Shown in pieces: positions 30,553 through 40,676 of a DNA stretch of 44,111 nucleotides. Below the pieces are notes generated by a model. That model saw nothing but the letters and a program-made list of their open reading frames with translations, was not told the DNA's origin and made no database searches. Positions within the stretch are counted from its first letter, which is position 1, and the number at the start of each line of letters is the position of its first letter. The position numbers and the translations under genes are program-made. The stretch is taken from NCBI GenBank assembly GCA_913050195.1, contig CAJXBJ010000005.1, forward strand, positions 1-44,111, written 5' to 3'. Source of the stretch: an uncultured Saprospirales bacterium (GTDB taxonomy: Bacteria > Bacteroidota > Bacteroidia > Chitinophagales > CAJXBJ01).

Positions 30553-30903
30553 ATGAGTAAATTAGTAAGAAGGAAAAGAATTCATTCAAAAATCAGAAAG
30601 AATATTTCTGGTACTTCAGAGAAGCCTAGATTGGCAGTATTTAGAAGTAATAAGGAAATATATGCTCAAATTATTGATGATACTAAAGGGCATACACTTT
30701 GTGCAGTTTCTTCTAGGGATAAAGCACTTTCTAGTGTTAAGGGAACTAAGACTGAAATTGCTAAAGAAGTGGGTGCTGCGCTTGGAAAAGCAGCGGTTAC
30801 CGCAGGATTATCAACGGTAGTTTTTGATAGAGCAGGTTATTTATATCATGGCCGTGTTAAAGCTTTAGCAGAGGGTGCAAGAGAAAATGGATTAAAATTT
30901 TAA
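30553..30903 (+). CDS. rplR: 50S ribosomal protein L18
   Basis: '[18 protein letters not shown]', '[24 protein letters not shown]'. Confidence 0.97.
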   Translation: MSKLVRRKRIHSKIRKNISGTSEKPRLAVFRSNKEIYAQIIDDTKGHTLCAVSSRDKALSSVKGTKTEIAKEVGAALGKAAVTAGLSTVVFDRAGYLYHGRVKALAEGARENGLKF

Positions 30904-30914
30904 ATCAGTAGATA

Positions 30915-31433
30915 ATGCTTGATACAAACGTAAAGAAAGTAAAAGCGAGTGAACTCGAACTTACGGAAAAAGTAGTTAACATTAACCGAGTTACTAAGGT
31001 AACGAAAGGAGGACGTACATTCGGTTTCTCAGCACTAGTTGTTGTTGGTGATGGGAATGGAATAGTTGGCCATGGTTTAGGTAAAGCCTTGGAAGTATCT
31101 GAAGCTATTTCAAAAGGGATAGATGATGCAAAAAAGAACCTAATTAAAGTTCCTGTTAAGAATGGAGCTATTCCTCATGAGCAATTAGCTAAATATGGTG
31201 GAGGAAAGGTTTTAATTAAGCCTGCATCACCTGGTACAGGTGTAATAGCAGGTGGTGCTATGCGTGCAGTTTTGGAAACGGTTGGTGTAAAAGATGTATT
31301 GGCTAAATCTCAGGGTTCAGCAAATAAGCATAATGTTGTAAAGGCAACAATAAAAGCACTTTCGTTAATGAGAGACCCAATGACGGTTGCTGAGCATAGA
31401 GGTATCAACTTAAGTAAAGTTTTTAAAGGGTAG
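30915..31433 (+). CDS. rpsE: 30S ribosomal protein S5
   Basis: '[26 protein letters not shown]'. Confidence 0.98.
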   Translation: MLDTNVKKVKASELELTEKVVNINRVTKVTKGGRTFGFSALVVVGDGNGIVGHGLGKALEVSEAISKGIDDAKKNLIKVPVKNGAIPHEQLAKYGGGKVLIKPASPGTGVIAGGAMRAVLETVGVKDVLAKSQGSANKHNVVKATIKALSLMRDPMTVAEHRGINLSKVFKG

Positions 31434-31437
31434 TACA

Positions 31438-31620
31438 ATGGCTAAAGTCAAAATCACACAAGTAAAAAGTACTATTGATCGTACAAAAAGGCAGAAAGAT
31501 ACAATTGTGGCTTTAGGCTTAGGTAAAATCAATAAGACTGTGGAGAAAGAAGCAACTCCTCAAATATTGGGAATGATTAACAAGGTTGCACATTTAATTA
31601 CGGTAGAAGAATTAAAATAA
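31438..31620 (+). CDS. rpmD: 50S ribosomal protein L30
   Basis: '[28 protein letters not shown]'. Confidence 0.96.
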   Translation: MAKVKITQVKSTIDRTKRQKDTIVALGLGKINKTVEKEATPQILGMINKVAHLITVEELK

Positions 31621-31621
31621 G

Positions 31622-32068
31622 ATGGAATTATCAAATTTAAAACCAGCTGAAGGTTCAACAAAGAGCCGAAAAAGAATAGCTAGAGGTGAAGGATCAGGTA
31701 GAGGTGGCACTTCTACAAGAGGGCATAAAGGTGCAAAATCTAGATCTGGATATTCAAAGAAGATGGGATTTGAAGGAGGACAAATGCCTTTGCAAAGACG
31801 TGTTCCAAAATACGGCTTTAAAAATAGAAATAGGGTGGAATATGTTGCTATTAACTTAAAAGATCTACAGGCGTTAGCAGATAAGTATAAGCTTAAGAAA
31901 GTAGATTTGGAAAGTTTGAAAAAGCACAGAATTATTGCAAAAAGTGAAGTGTTAAAAGTTCTTGGTAATGGTGCGTTAAAAGCAAAATTAGAAGTTCATG
32001 CACATGCATTTTCTAAAGCTGCAGAATCAGCAATAGAAGCAGCAGGGGGTAAAACTGTAAAGCTCTAA
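31622..32068 (+). CDS. rplO: 50S ribosomal protein L15
   Basis: 'MELSNLKPAEGSTKSRKRIARGEGSGRGGTSTRGHKGAKSRSG'. Confidence 0.98.
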   Translation: MELSNLKPAEGSTKSRKRIARGEGSGRGGTSTRGHKGAKSRSGYSKKMGFEGGQMPLQRRVPKYGFKNRNRVEYVAINLKDLQALADKYKLKKVDLESLKKHRIIAKSEVLKVLGNGALKAKLEVHAHAFSKAAESAIEAAGGKTVKL

Positions 32069-32077
32069 TTTATTGCA

Positions 32078-33457
32078 ATGAAGTTTCTAAAGGTATTTAA
32101 GGAAATATGGGAAATGGAAGAATTGCGTGATCGCATTCTTTACACCCTTCTAATGATAGGCATATTTAGATTAGGCGCTCATGTTGTTTTGCCAGGAGTA
32201 GATGCTATTAAGTTAGCAGCAATGGTTGGTAACTCTAGTCAAGAAGGAAGTCCATTAGGTCTTCTAGATATGTTTTCTGGTGGAGCGTTTAATAGAGCTT
32301 CCATTTTTGCGTTGGGTATTATGCCATATATTACAGCTTCGATTGTGATTCAGTTAATGGGAATGACAGTGCCTTATTTCCAAAAGCTTCAAAAAGAAGG
32401 CGAAAGTGGTCGGCGAGAGCTTAATAATATAACTAGATCACTTACTATTCTTGTTTGTATAGCTCAGTCCTTTGGCTATATTACCTTTTTAAGGTATTCA
32501 TATTCATCAGCTATAGTTGATGAAATGCCAGCTTTAATTTTTAGTGCTAGTACAATTATAGTTTTGACATCATGTACTGTTTTTCTAATGTGGTTGGGTG
32601 AAAAAATTACTGATAAGGGTATAGGTAATGGTATATCTTTATTGATTATGATAGGCATTATTGCAAGTTTGCCAACGGAGTTCTTGAATGAGCTTAAGAA
32701 TAAAGGAATGTATAGTTCTGAAAGTGGGCCACAACTTCTTCCCTTTTTAATTGAAATGATTATTCTTTTTGGTATATTCTTGGTTTCTATAGCGCTGATT
32801 CAAGCTATTCGTAGAATACCGGTTAACTATGCAAAGAAAGTTATGAGTGGTGAAAGCGTAGTTGGTGGCACAAGAGAGTACATACCTTTAAAGGTTAATG
32901 CTGCAGGTGTAATGCCAATTATCTTTGCTCAGGCTTTAATGTTTTTGCCTGGAATGATGGGGCAGTTTGTCCCAGAATCAATGGAGTCAATGTCTGGATT
33001 AATGGCATCATTTAGTGATTTCACTTCTGTACCTTATAACATTACTCAATTTATATTGGTGATATTGTTTACATACTTTTATACGGCAATTTTGTTTAAT
33101 CCAAAACAAATGTCTGATGATTTAAAGAAAAGTAATGCTTTTATCCCTGGTGTTCGGCCTGGAACTGATACAGCGAATTTTATAGATAAAATCATGTCTA
33201 GGATATTATTGCCTGGCTCAATATTCTTAGGTTTGATAACAATTATTCCTGGTATAGCGGCGGAATTAGGAGTTCAAAGAGGATTTGCTTATTTCTTTGG
33301 AGGAACTTCATTGCTTATTTTGGTAGGTGTAGTTTTAGATACAATACAACAGATAGACAGCTATTTATTAATGCGTCATTATGATAGTTTATCTAGAACT
33401 GGAAGGAAAAGGCCTAGACAAAATAATTCGCCGATAAGTACTCCAAGCGCCCTTTAA
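32078..33457 (+). CDS. secY: Preprotein translocase subunit SecY
   Basis: 459 aa; 'FRLGAHVVLPGVD', 'GIMPYITASIVIQL', 'GISLLIMIGII'. Confidence 0.98.
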   Translation: MKFLKVFKEIWEMEELRDRILYTLLMIGIFRLGAHVVLPGVDAIKLAAMVGNSSQEGSPLGLLDMFSGGAFNRASIFALGIMPYITASIVIQLMGMTVPYFQKLQKEGESGRRELNNITRSLTILVCIAQSFGYITFLRYSYSSAIVDEMPALIFSASTIIVLTSCTVFLMWLGEKITDKGIGNGISLLIMIGIIASLPTEFLNELKNKGMYSSESGPQLLPFLIEMIILFGIFLVSIALIQAIRRIPVNYAKKVMSGESVVGGTREYIPLKVNAAGVMPIIFAQALMFLPGMMGQFVPESMESMSGLMASFSDFTSVPYNITQFILVILFTYFYTAILFNPKQMSDDLKKSNAFIPGVRPGTDTANFIDKIMSRILLPGSIFLGLITIIPGIAAELGVQRGFAYFFGGTSLLILVGVVLDTIQQIDSYLLMRHYDSLSRTGRKRPRQNNSPISTPSAL

Positions 33458-34236
33458 TGATTCATTATAAATCTCAGGCTGAGATTGATTTGATGAGACA
33501 TTCAAATCAATTAGTTGGAAAAACTCTAGCAGAGGCAGGGAAGAGTATTCAAGCTGGAATAACAACCTTAGAAATTGATCGGATAATCGATGATTTTATA
33601 AGATCTAATAAGGCGATACCTGCTTTTAAAGATTACAATGGTTTCCCAAATTCTGCGTGTATATCTGTCAATGATGCGGTTGTGCATGGGATTCCAAATG
33701 AATATAAATTAAAAGAAGGAGATATAGTAAGCGTAGATGTTGGGGTTATTTTAAATAACTATTTTGGCGATTCAGCCTATACATTTAAAGTTGGTAGTGT
33801 TAGTGAAGAGGTTAACGATTTGTTAGAAAAAACAAAAAAGTCACTTTACTTAGCTATAGAGCAAGCGAGAGTAGGGAAGCGACTGGGGGATATCGGTTTT
33901 GCTGTTCAAAACTTTATTGAAGTCGAAAATGAATATCATATTGTAAGAGATCTAGTGGGGCATGGAATAGGAGAAAATCTTCATGAAGCTCCAGAAGTAC
34001 CCAACTTTGGTAGGAGAGGAAATGGTATGAGGTTAAAGGAGGGCTTAGTAATTGCAATTGAGCCAATGGTGAATATGGGTACTCGAAAGGTTAAATGGGA
34101 TAGTGACGGTTGGACTGTAGTAAGTGCAGATGGATTGCCATCAGCACACTATGAGCATACCGTAGCAGTTTGTGAAAATAAGACAGAAATATTATCAAGT
34201 TTTGAATGGATAGAAGCAGAGTTATCAATTCAATAA
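33457..34236 (+). CDS. map: Type I methionyl aminopeptidase
   Basis: 'NDAVVHGIPNEYKLKEGDIVSVDVGVILNNYFGDSAYTF', 'GHGIGENLHEAPEVPNFG'. Confidence 0.97.
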   Translation: MIHYKSQAEIDLMRHSNQLVGKTLAEAGKSIQAGITTLEIDRIIDDFIRSNKAIPAFKDYNGFPNSACISVNDAVVHGIPNEYKLKEGDIVSVDVGVILNNYFGDSAYTFKVGSVSEEVNDLLEKTKKSLYLAIEQARVGKRLGDIGFAVQNFIEVENEYHIVRDLVGHGIGENLHEAPEVPNFGRRGNGMRLKEGLVIAIEPMVNMGTRKVKWDSDGWTVVSADGLPSAHYEHTVAVCENKTEILSSFEWIEAELSIQ

Positions 34237-34254
34237 AAAACAAAGGGCCAATTG

Positions 34255-34285
34255 TTGGTTTAGAGTGAGGAAATGCTTAATTTTG
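34255..34285 (+). promoter_or_regulatory. Bacteroidota-type internal promoter upstream of infA (TTGG-N19-TAATTTTG)
   Basis: TTGG 34255-34258, 19-nt spacer, TAATTTTG 34278-34285, in the 71-nt map-infA gap. Confidence 0.75.
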
Positions 34286-34307
34286 TCACCCAATTTTTGG
34301 GATTAGT

Positions 34308-34526
34308 ATGGGAAAACAAGATTTAATAAAACAAGATGGTGTAGTGACAGAGGCGCTTTCTAATGCCATGTTCAGAGTAGAATTGGAAAATGGACATGAG
34401 ATTATTGCGCATATATCTGGAAAGATGAGAATGCATTACATCAAGATTTTACCAGGAGATAAAGTTTCTTTGGAAATCTCCCCATATGATTTATCTAAAG
34501 GAAGAATAACATATCGATATAAATAA
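34308..34526 (+). CDS. infA: Translation initiation factor IF-1
   Basis: '[45 protein letters not shown]'. Confidence 0.98.
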   Translation: MGKQDLIKQDGVVTEALSNAMFRVELENGHEIIAHISGKMRMHYIKILPGDKVSLEISPYDLSKGRITYRYK

Positions 34527-34532
34527 GATAAG

Positions 34533-34649
34533 ATGAAAGTTAGACCGTCGATAAAGAAAAGAAGTGCCGATTGCAAAATTGTAAGACGCAAAGGCAAGTT
34601 GTATATTATCAACAAAAGAAATCCAAGATTTAAACAACGTCAAGGTTAG
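34533..34649 (+). CDS. rpmJ: 50S ribosomal protein L36 (below the length cut-off of the ORF track)
   Basis: Direct translation: [38 protein letters not shown], 38 aa, located between infA and rpsM. Confidence 0.97.
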   Translation: MKVRPSIKKRSADCKIVRRKGKLYIINKRNPRFKQRQG

Positions 34650-34653
34650 AATT

Positions 34654-35025
34654 ATGGCAAGAATTGCAGGAATAGATTTACCAAAAAGCAAAAGAGGTGT
34701 AATAGGATTAACATACATCTATGGTATTGGATTAAGTACATCTCAAGATATTTTGGCTAAGGCTAAAGTAGATGAGAATATTAAAGTCGAGGATTGGACG
34801 GATGAGCAATTAGCAGCAATTCGTGGTGCAATCTCAAATGAAGGTATTCGTGTGGAAGGTACTCTAAGAGGAGAGGTCCAAATGAATATTAAGCGTTTAA
34901 TGGAAATTGGATGTTATCGTGGTGTTAGACATAGAAAGGGTTTGCCAGTGCGTGGTCAAAAGACAAAAACAAATGCTCGGACTCGTAAAGGCAAAAAAAA
35001 GACGGTAGCTAATAAGAAAAAATAA
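34654..35025 (+). CDS. rpsM: 30S ribosomal protein S13
   Basis: '[26 protein letters not shown]', '[22 protein letters not shown]'. Confidence 0.98.
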   Translation: MARIAGIDLPKSKRGVIGLTYIYGIGLSTSQDILAKAKVDENIKVEDWTDEQLAAIRGAISNEGIRVEGTLRGEVQMNIKRLMEIGCYRGVRHRKGLPVRGQKTKTNARTRKGKKKTVANKKK

Positions 35026-35049
35026 TTGAACTCATAAAGAGAGATTAAG

Positions 35050-35439
35050 ATGGCAGCAAAAACGAAAAGTGCAAAAAAAAGTAAGGTTAACGTAAGTGCA
35101 GAAGGCTACGTTTTCATTAAAACATCTTTTAATAATTCTATTATAACATTTACTAATGCTACTGGAGATGCAATTTCATGGTCTAGTGCAGGCAAAATGG
35201 GATTTAGAGGATCGAAAAAAAACACACCATATGCTGCGCAGCAAGCAGCTACTGATGCAGGGCAAAAAGCCTATGACGCTGGTTTAAGAAAGGTCAAGGT
35301 GAGAATTAAAGGACCTGGTGCTGGAAGGGAAGCATCTATCAGAGCAATTGGTGCATTAGGAATTGATGTGTCAGAAATCACAGATGTAACACCTATTCCA
35401 CACAATGGTTGTAGACCATCTAAACAACGAAGAGTATAA
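35050..35439 (+). CDS. rpsK: 30S ribosomal protein S11
   Basis: '[40 protein letters not shown]'. Confidence 0.98.
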   Translation: MAAKTKSAKKSKVNVSAEGYVFIKTSFNNSIITFTNATGDAISWSSAGKMGFRGSKKNTPYAAQQAATDAGQKAYDAGLRKVKVRIKGPGAGREASIRAIGALGIDVSEITDVTPIPHNGCRPSKQRRV

Positions 35440-35457
35440 AACTATTAAGCAAGAGAT

Positions 35458-36063
35458 ATGGCTAGATATAGAGGACCAAAAACAAAGATTTCTAGAAAAT
35501 TCGGAGAGTCAATTCATGGCTTTGATAAGTATTTTGAAAGAAAAAAATATCCTCCTGGGCAGCATGGTAATCAGCGCAGAAGAAAGGTTAAAAGTGAGTA
35601 TGCTACTCAGTTAATGGAGAAGCAGAAAATGAAGTATACTTATGGAGTATTAGAAAAACCATTCCGAAATCTTTATGATAAAGCATCTAGAAAGAAAGGT
35701 ATTACAGGTGAGAACCTTTTACAATTGTTGGAGGCAAGATTGGATAATACTATTTTTAGAATGGGACTTGCCAATAGTCGTCGATTTGCACGTCAGATGG
35801 TATCACATAAACATATTAAAGTTAATGGTGTGGTAACTAATGTGCCATCATATTCTTTAAGACCTGGAGATAAGATTGAGATTAAAGTTAAATCTCAGGG
35901 CTTAGTGATGTTTAATGAGGCTCCAGCACTTGGTGCTCCTGTTCACAAGTGGTTAGAATGGGACGGAAGTAGTTTAACAGGTACATTTGTAAGTTATCCA
36001 GAAAGGGAAAGTATCCCAGAAAAATTTGAGGAACATTTAATAGTTGAGTTATACTCTAAGTAA
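35458..36063 (+). CDS. rpsD: 30S ribosomal protein S4
   Basis: '[17 protein letters not shown]', '[34 protein letters not shown]'. Confidence 0.98.
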   Translation: MARYRGPKTKISRKFGESIHGFDKYFERKKYPPGQHGNQRRRKVKSEYATQLMEKQKMKYTYGVLEKPFRNLYDKASRKKGITGENLLQLLEARLDNTIFRMGLANSRRFARQMVSHKHIKVNGVVTNVPSYSLRPGDKIEIKVKSQGLVMFNEAPALGAPVHKWLEWDGSSLTGTFVSYPERESIPEKFEEHLIVELYSK

Positions 36064-36081
36064 TAATTAAAGAAGATAAAC

Positions 36082-37080
36082 ATGGCAGTATTAGCATTTC
36101 AAAAACCAGATAGAATTTTAATGCAGAAATCTACGGATTTCGATGGCTTATTTGAATTTAAACCATTGGAGCCTGGATTTGGCATTACAGTAGGTAATGC
36201 ATTGAGAAGAGTTTTATTATCCTCTTTAGAAGGGCATGCAATTACTTCAATTAAAATTTCAGGAGTAGATCATGAGTTTTCGACAATTACTGGAGTAGTT
36301 GAGGATGTAACGGAGATTATATTGAACCTTAAAAAGGTGCGTTTTAAGAAAATAGTAGAAGATGACGTAAATCAAGAAAAAATCTTCATTGCTATTAAAA
36401 AACAAGAGCAATTTAAGGCTGGAGATATTGAGAAGTTTACAAATTCATTCAAAATAACAAATCCAGATATGGTGATTTGTAATATGGAGTCTTTTGTGAA
36501 CTTGGAAATAGAAATGTTGGTAGAAAAAGGTCGCGGATATGTTCCTGCAGAGGAGAATAAACCTCAAGAGGCACCTATTGGATTAGTTCCAATTGATGCT
36601 ATCTTCTCGCCAATTACAAAAGTTAAATATACAGTTGAAAATACTCGTGTAGAGCAAAAGACTGATTTCGAGAAGTTGATTTTAGAAGTATCAACTGATG
36701 GTACAATTCATCCGGAAGAAGCTTTAAAGGTTGCAGCACGTATCTTAATTCAGCAATTAGTATTAATTACTGATGACAAGATTAAATTTGATGATTTTGA
36801 GAAGAAGGATGAAATCGTTGTTGATGAGCAGGTATTACAAATGCGTAAGCTACTAAAAACTCCAATTGAAGACTTAACATTATCAGTTAGAGCATATAAT
36901 TGTTTGAGATCAGCTAAAATAGAAAGTTTAGGAAATCTGGTAAAATACAATACTACAGATCTTTTGAAATTTAGAAACTTTGGAAGAAAGTCTTTAGTTG
37001 AAATTGAAGCTTTATTAACAGAAAAAGGTTTGTCTTTTGGTATGGATTTAGCGCCATACAAATTAAATGAGGAATCGTAA
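36082..37080 (+). CDS. rpoA: DNA-directed RNA polymerase subunit alpha
   Basis: '[24 protein letters not shown]', C-terminal '[38 protein letters not shown]'. Confidence 0.98.
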   Translation: MAVLAFQKPDRILMQKSTDFDGLFEFKPLEPGFGITVGNALRRVLLSSLEGHAITSIKISGVDHEFSTITGVVEDVTEIILNLKKVRFKKIVEDDVNQEKIFIAIKKQEQFKAGDIEKFTNSFKITNPDMVICNMESFVNLEIEMLVEKGRGYVPAEENKPQEAPIGLVPIDAIFSPITKVKYTVENTRVEQKTDFEKLILEVSTDGTIHPEEALKVAARILIQQLVLITDDKIKFDDFEKKDEIVVDEQVLQMRKLLKTPIEDLTLSVRAYNCLRSAKIESLGNLVKYNTTDLLKFRNFGRKSLVEIEALLTEKGLSFGMDLAPYKLNEES

Positions 37081-37823
37081 TGAGACACGGAAAGAAATTT
37101 AATCACTTAGGGCGTAAACCTGCCCATCGTAAGGCCGTTTTAATGAACATGGCGAATTCACTTATCACTAATAAGCGGATTAGTACAACTTTGGCTAAAG
37201 CAAAGGCTTTGCAAAAGTACATTGAGCCATTAATTACTAGATCCAAAACGGATAGCACACATTCGAGAAGAATGGTATTTAGATATTTGAGAGATAAGTA
37301 TTCTATTACGACTTTATTTAATGAAGTAGCTAATAAGATTGGAGAACGTAAAGGTGGTTACACACGAATCTTAAAAACTGGCTTTAGAGCTGGGGATAAT
37401 GCTGAAATGTGTATGATTGAGTTGGTAGATTATAATGATATATATAATCAGACAACAACTACTAAGAAAAAACGTTCTAGAAGAGGTTCTAAGAAAAAAT
37501 CTGAAGGTAACGCTGAAGCTAAGGCAACTGAAACTAAAACAGAAGCTCCAAAGGCGGAAGTAAAGGAAGCGAAAGCTCCAAAATCAGAAGCTAAGAAAGA
37601 AGCTCCTAAGACTGAGAAAAAGGAAGCGAAAGCGCCTAAAGCTGAAACTAAAACAGAAGCTCCAAAGGCGGAAGTAAAAGAAGCGAAAGCTCTAAAAGCA
37701 GAGGCTAAGAAAGAAGCTCCTAAGGCTGAGAAAAAGGATGTTAAAGCATCTAAAGCTGAAGCAAAACCTAAAGAACCTAAGAAAGACGAGAAAGGGGGAG
37801 AATCTGCTGAAAAGGCGGAGTAA
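37080..37823 (+). CDS. rplQ: 50S ribosomal protein L17 with long Lys/Ala/Glu-rich C-terminal extension
   Basis: '[29 protein letters not shown]' L17 core, then about 100 aa of K/A/E/P-rich repeats. Confidence 0.96.
   Translation: MRHGKKFNHLGRKPAHRKAVLMNMANSLITNKRISTTLAKAKALQKYIEPLITRSKTDSTHSRRMVFRYLRDKYSITTLFNEVANKIGERKGGYTRILKTGFRAGDNAEMCMIELVDYNDIYNQTTTTKKKRSRRGSKKKSEGNAEAKATETKTEAPKAEVKEAKAPKSEAKKEAPKTEKKEAKAPKAETKTEAPKAEVKEAKALKAEAKKEAPKAEKKDVKASKAEAKPKEPKKDEKGGESAEKAE
37530..37757 (+). repeat. Tandem direct repeat inside rplQ, two 114-bp (38-codon) units: 37530-37643 and 37644-37757
   Basis: Hand alignment: both units start gaaactaaaacagaagctccaaaggcggaagtaaa and end ctaaagct; I count 10 mismatches over 114 nt. 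Confidence 0.92.
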
Positions 37824-37855
37824 TGAATTGCTTTCAATTAAAATAGAAAATATGG

Positions 37856-37892
37856 AAAGGGTAAGGTTTTAAAGACTTTATCCTTTTTTTTT
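37856..37892 (+). terminator. Rho-independent-like terminator after rplQ
   Basis: Stem AAAGGGTAAGG / CTTTATCCTTT (11 pairs incl. wobbles), 9-nt loop, then T-tract. Confidence 0.8.
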
Positions 37893-37899
37893 AGCTTTG
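37892..37899 (+). promoter_or_regulatory. Candidate Bacteroidota -7 element (TAGCTTTG) for carA
   Basis: Matches TANNTTTG, 15 nt upstream of the carA ATG; no clear -33 TTG at the expected spacing. Confidence 0.55.
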
Positions 37900-37914
37900 C
37901 AAAAAATATAAGTT

Positions 37915-39057
37915 ATGCGTCTAGAAAACATACAGGAAGCCATACTTTTATTAGAAGATGGTAAGTATTTCAAAGGTATTGCAGCTGGAGAAATTGGCAC
38001 AACACATGGTGAAATCTGTTTTAATACAGGTATGACAGGTTATCAAGAGGTGTTTACAGATCCATCTTATTATGGACAATTAATTGTTATGACTAATGTT
38101 CATATTGGTAATTATGGTGTTCGTGATGAAGACATAGAGTCTGACAGCATGAAAATATCTGGTCTAATTACAAGGAATTATACGGTTCCATATTCTCGAA
38201 AAATGGCGAATAAAGATATTCAGAATTATTTTGAGTTTGAGGGGATGGTTGGCATTAGTGGGGTGGATACTAGGGCTGTAGTGCGCTATATACGTTCAAA
38301 AGGAGCTATGAATGCTATTATTTCATCGGAGACTACTAATGTTGAGGATTTAATGAAGAAGTTTGATGAGATCCCATCAATGGAGGGCCTTGAGTTAGCG
38401 AGTAAGGTATCAACAGATACGCCATATTATTTTGGTGATGAAAAAAGTCCTTTACGAGTTGCTGTGCTTGACTATGGTGTAAAAAGAAACATTCTGAGAT
38501 GTATGGCTAAGCGCGGTTGTTATATGAAAGTATTTCCAGCTAAGACACCAATGAAAGAAGTTTTGAATTGGAAAGCAGATGGAGTTTTTCTCTCTAATGG
38601 GCCTGGAGACCCAGCAAGTATGGATTATGCAATTAAAGATGTTCAATATCTTTTAAAGCAAGATATACCAACTTTCGGAATTTGTTTAGGTCATCAAATA
38701 TTAAGTCTAGCTTTAGGCTATAAGACGTTTAAAATGCATCACGGACATAGAGGGCTTAATCATCCAGTTGAGAATCAATTGACTGGCCTTTGTGAAATAA
38801 CATCTCAGAATCATGGTTTTTGTGTTAGCTTAGAAGATGCGCAAAAAGATTCAGAAGTAGAGATAACTTATAAGAATTTAAATGACAATACCTTAGAAGG
38901 AATAAGGCTATTAAATAAAAGAGCCTTCTCAGTACAGTTTCATCCTGAGGCTGCAGCTGGTCCACATGATTCTCGTTACCTCTTTGATGAGTTTGTTAAT
39001 CTTATGAAGGGGAAGGAAATATTTGTTGAGAAGAATCAAGTTGTTGAAAGCGTTTAA
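37915..39057 (+). CDS. carA: Carbamoyl-phosphate synthase small subunit
   Basis: 'FNTGMTGYQEVFTDPSYYGQ', 'LSNGPGDPASM', 'FGICLGHQ', 'SVQFHPEAAAGPHD'. Confidence 0.97.
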   Translation: MRLENIQEAILLLEDGKYFKGIAAGEIGTTHGEICFNTGMTGYQEVFTDPSYYGQLIVMTNVHIGNYGVRDEDIESDSMKISGLITRNYTVPYSRKMANKDIQNYFEFEGMVGISGVDTRAVVRYIRSKGAMNAIISSETTNVEDLMKKFDEIPSMEGLELASKVSTDTPYYFGDEKSPLRVAVLDYGVKRNILRCMAKRGCYMKVFPAKTPMKEVLNWKADGVFLSNGPGDPASMDYAIKDVQYLLKQDIPTFGICLGHQILSLALGYKTFKMHHGHRGLNHPVENQLTGLCEITSQNHGFCVSLEDAQKDSEVEITYKNLNDNTLEGIRLLNKRAFSVQFHPEAAAGPHDSRYLFDEFVNLMKGKEIFVEKNQVVESV

Positions 39058-39066
39058 ATTTTTAAA

Positions 39067-40350
39067 ATGATAAAATCAATCAAGGCTAGACAGATATTGG
39101 ATTCAAGAGGAAATCCAACGGTTGAAGTTGATGTATTAACGGAAAAAGGCACTTTAGGACGTGCTGCAGTTCCATCAGGTGCATCTACGGGAAAGTATGA
39201 AGCCGTAGAGCTTAGAGACAACCGTAAGGAGGTCTTTATGGGAAAAGGTGTTCTAAAGGCGGTTGGTTTTGTAAATACAGAAGTGAATGCTGCATTAGCA
39301 GGGATGTCTATTGAAGAGCAGAATTCCATAGATGATGTTCTTTTAAATTTAGATGGAACAGCAAATAAAGCTCGAATAGGAGCTAATGCTATTTTGGGTG
39401 TTTCTATGGCTGTGTCTAGAGCAGCAGCAAATGAATTAAATATTCCACTATACAAATATATAGGAGGGGAGGAAGCTTGTTTGTTACCTATTCCGCTGAT
39501 GAATATTTTAAATGGAGGCGCACATGCCGATAATAGTATTGACTTTCAGGAGTTTATGATTATGCCTGTTGGTGCTGATACATTTTCGGAAGCTCTGAGA
39601 ATGGGGGTAGAAACCTTTCATCATTTAAAAGCAGTTCTTAAATCTAAATCATACTCCACTAATGTTGGGGATGAGGGAGGGTTTGCTCCTAATATTCGAT
39701 CAAATGAGGAGGCCATACAGACTGTTTTAGAAGCAATTGAAAAGGCGGGTTATAAAGTGGGAAGTGATATATATATAGCAATGGATGCCGCCACTTCAGA
39801 GATGTATGATTCTGAAACAGGTTTATATCACTTTCATAAATCCGATGGTACTAAGAAATCATCTGAAGAGATGGTTGATTATTGGGCAGATTGGTGTTCT
39901 AAGTACCCTATTTTATCTATTGAAGATGGTTTAGATGAAGATGATTGGAATGGATGGAAATCCTTGACAGAACGCCTTGGAGACAAAGTTCAGCTTGTGG
40001 GTGATGACTTATTTGTGACGAATGAAATACGTCTCAAAAAAGGGATTGATATGGGTGTAGCCAATTCAATTTTGGTTAAGGTTAATCAGATAGGGAGTTT
40101 GACAGAGACTATCAATGCGGTTAATATGGCGAATGATAATAACTATACATCTATAATGAGTCATCGCTCAGGTGAAACGGAAGATACTACCATAGCTGAT
40201 TTAGCAGTTGCCCTAAATACTGGTCAAATAAAAACTGGCTCTGCTTCTAGAACTGACCGTATGGCTAAGTATAATCAACTTTTACGCATAGAAGAAGACC
40301 TTGGATCAAAAGCAAAATACTTGGGTAAAAACTTTAAATTTATTGCCTAG
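39067..40350 (+). CDS. eno: Enolase
   Basis: '[17 protein letters not shown]', '[17 protein letters not shown]'. Confidence 0.98.
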   Translation: MIKSIKARQILDSRGNPTVEVDVLTEKGTLGRAAVPSGASTGKYEAVELRDNRKEVFMGKGVLKAVGFVNTEVNAALAGMSIEEQNSIDDVLLNLDGTANKARIGANAILGVSMAVSRAAANELNIPLYKYIGGEEACLLPIPLMNILNGGAHADNSIDFQEFMIMPVGADTFSEALRMGVETFHHLKAVLKSKSYSTNVGDEGGFAPNIRSNEEAIQTVLEAIEKAGYKVGSDIYIAMDAATSEMYDSETGLYHFHKSDGTKKSSEEMVDYWADWCSKYPILSIEDGLDEDDWNGWKSLTERLGDKVQLVGDDLFVTNEIRLKKGIDMGVANSILVKVNQIGSLTETINAVNMANDNNYTSIMSHRSGETEDTTIADLAVALNTGQIKTGSASRTDRMAKYNQLLRIEEDLGSKAKYLGKNFKFIA

Positions 40351-40364
40351 TATTGATTGCTTAA

Positions 40365-40676
40365 ATGAAATTCATTAAAAGAATATATTCAAGTATTCCT
40401 GATTACTTCAAGAATCGCTATTGGTTAACTATTATTTTGTTTGTTTGTTGGATGGCCTTTTTTGACAATAATAATTTTTGGTCTCAGGTATCCCTTAAGT
40501 TTGAGCTAAATGATTTGCGCAATCAGAAAGAAAAGGTTTTACAAGACATCAAAATTGTTAAAGAACGTCATGATAAGCTCTTAAATGATTCAAAGGAACA
40601 AGAGCGTTTTGCACGCGAAAAATATTGGATGAAGAAGAAAAATGAGGATATCTTCATTATGGTTAAAGATCACTAA
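40365..40676 (+). CDS. Septum formation initiator family protein (DivIC/FtsB-like)
   Basis: 103 aa; one TM segment followed by coiled coil and 'ERFAREKYWMKKKNEDIFIM'. Confidence 0.85.
   Translation: MKFIKRIYSSIPDYFKNRYWLTIILFVCWMAFFDNNNFWSQVSLKFELNDLRNQKEKVLQDIKIVKERHDKLLNDSKEQERFAREKYWMKKKNEDIFIMVKDH

Noticed and set aside
35405-35614. Plus-strand 69-aa ORF overlapping rpsK/rpsD in another frame
   Set aside because: Overlaps two certain ribosomal genes; out-of-frame artefact.
20059-37823. Unusual organisation of the ribosomal cluster (no tuf after fusA, no adk after secY)
   Set aside because: As far as I know this arrangement is common in Bacteroidota; not novel.
37448-37837. 129-aa minus-strand ORF (Ser/Ala/Phe-rich repeats) antisense to rplQ
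   Set aside because: Mirror of the K/A/E-rich repeat in the rplQ tail; low-complexity antisense artefact.
39054-39455. Minus-strand 133-aa ORF antisense to eno
   Set aside because: Antisense to a highly conserved gene; spurious.
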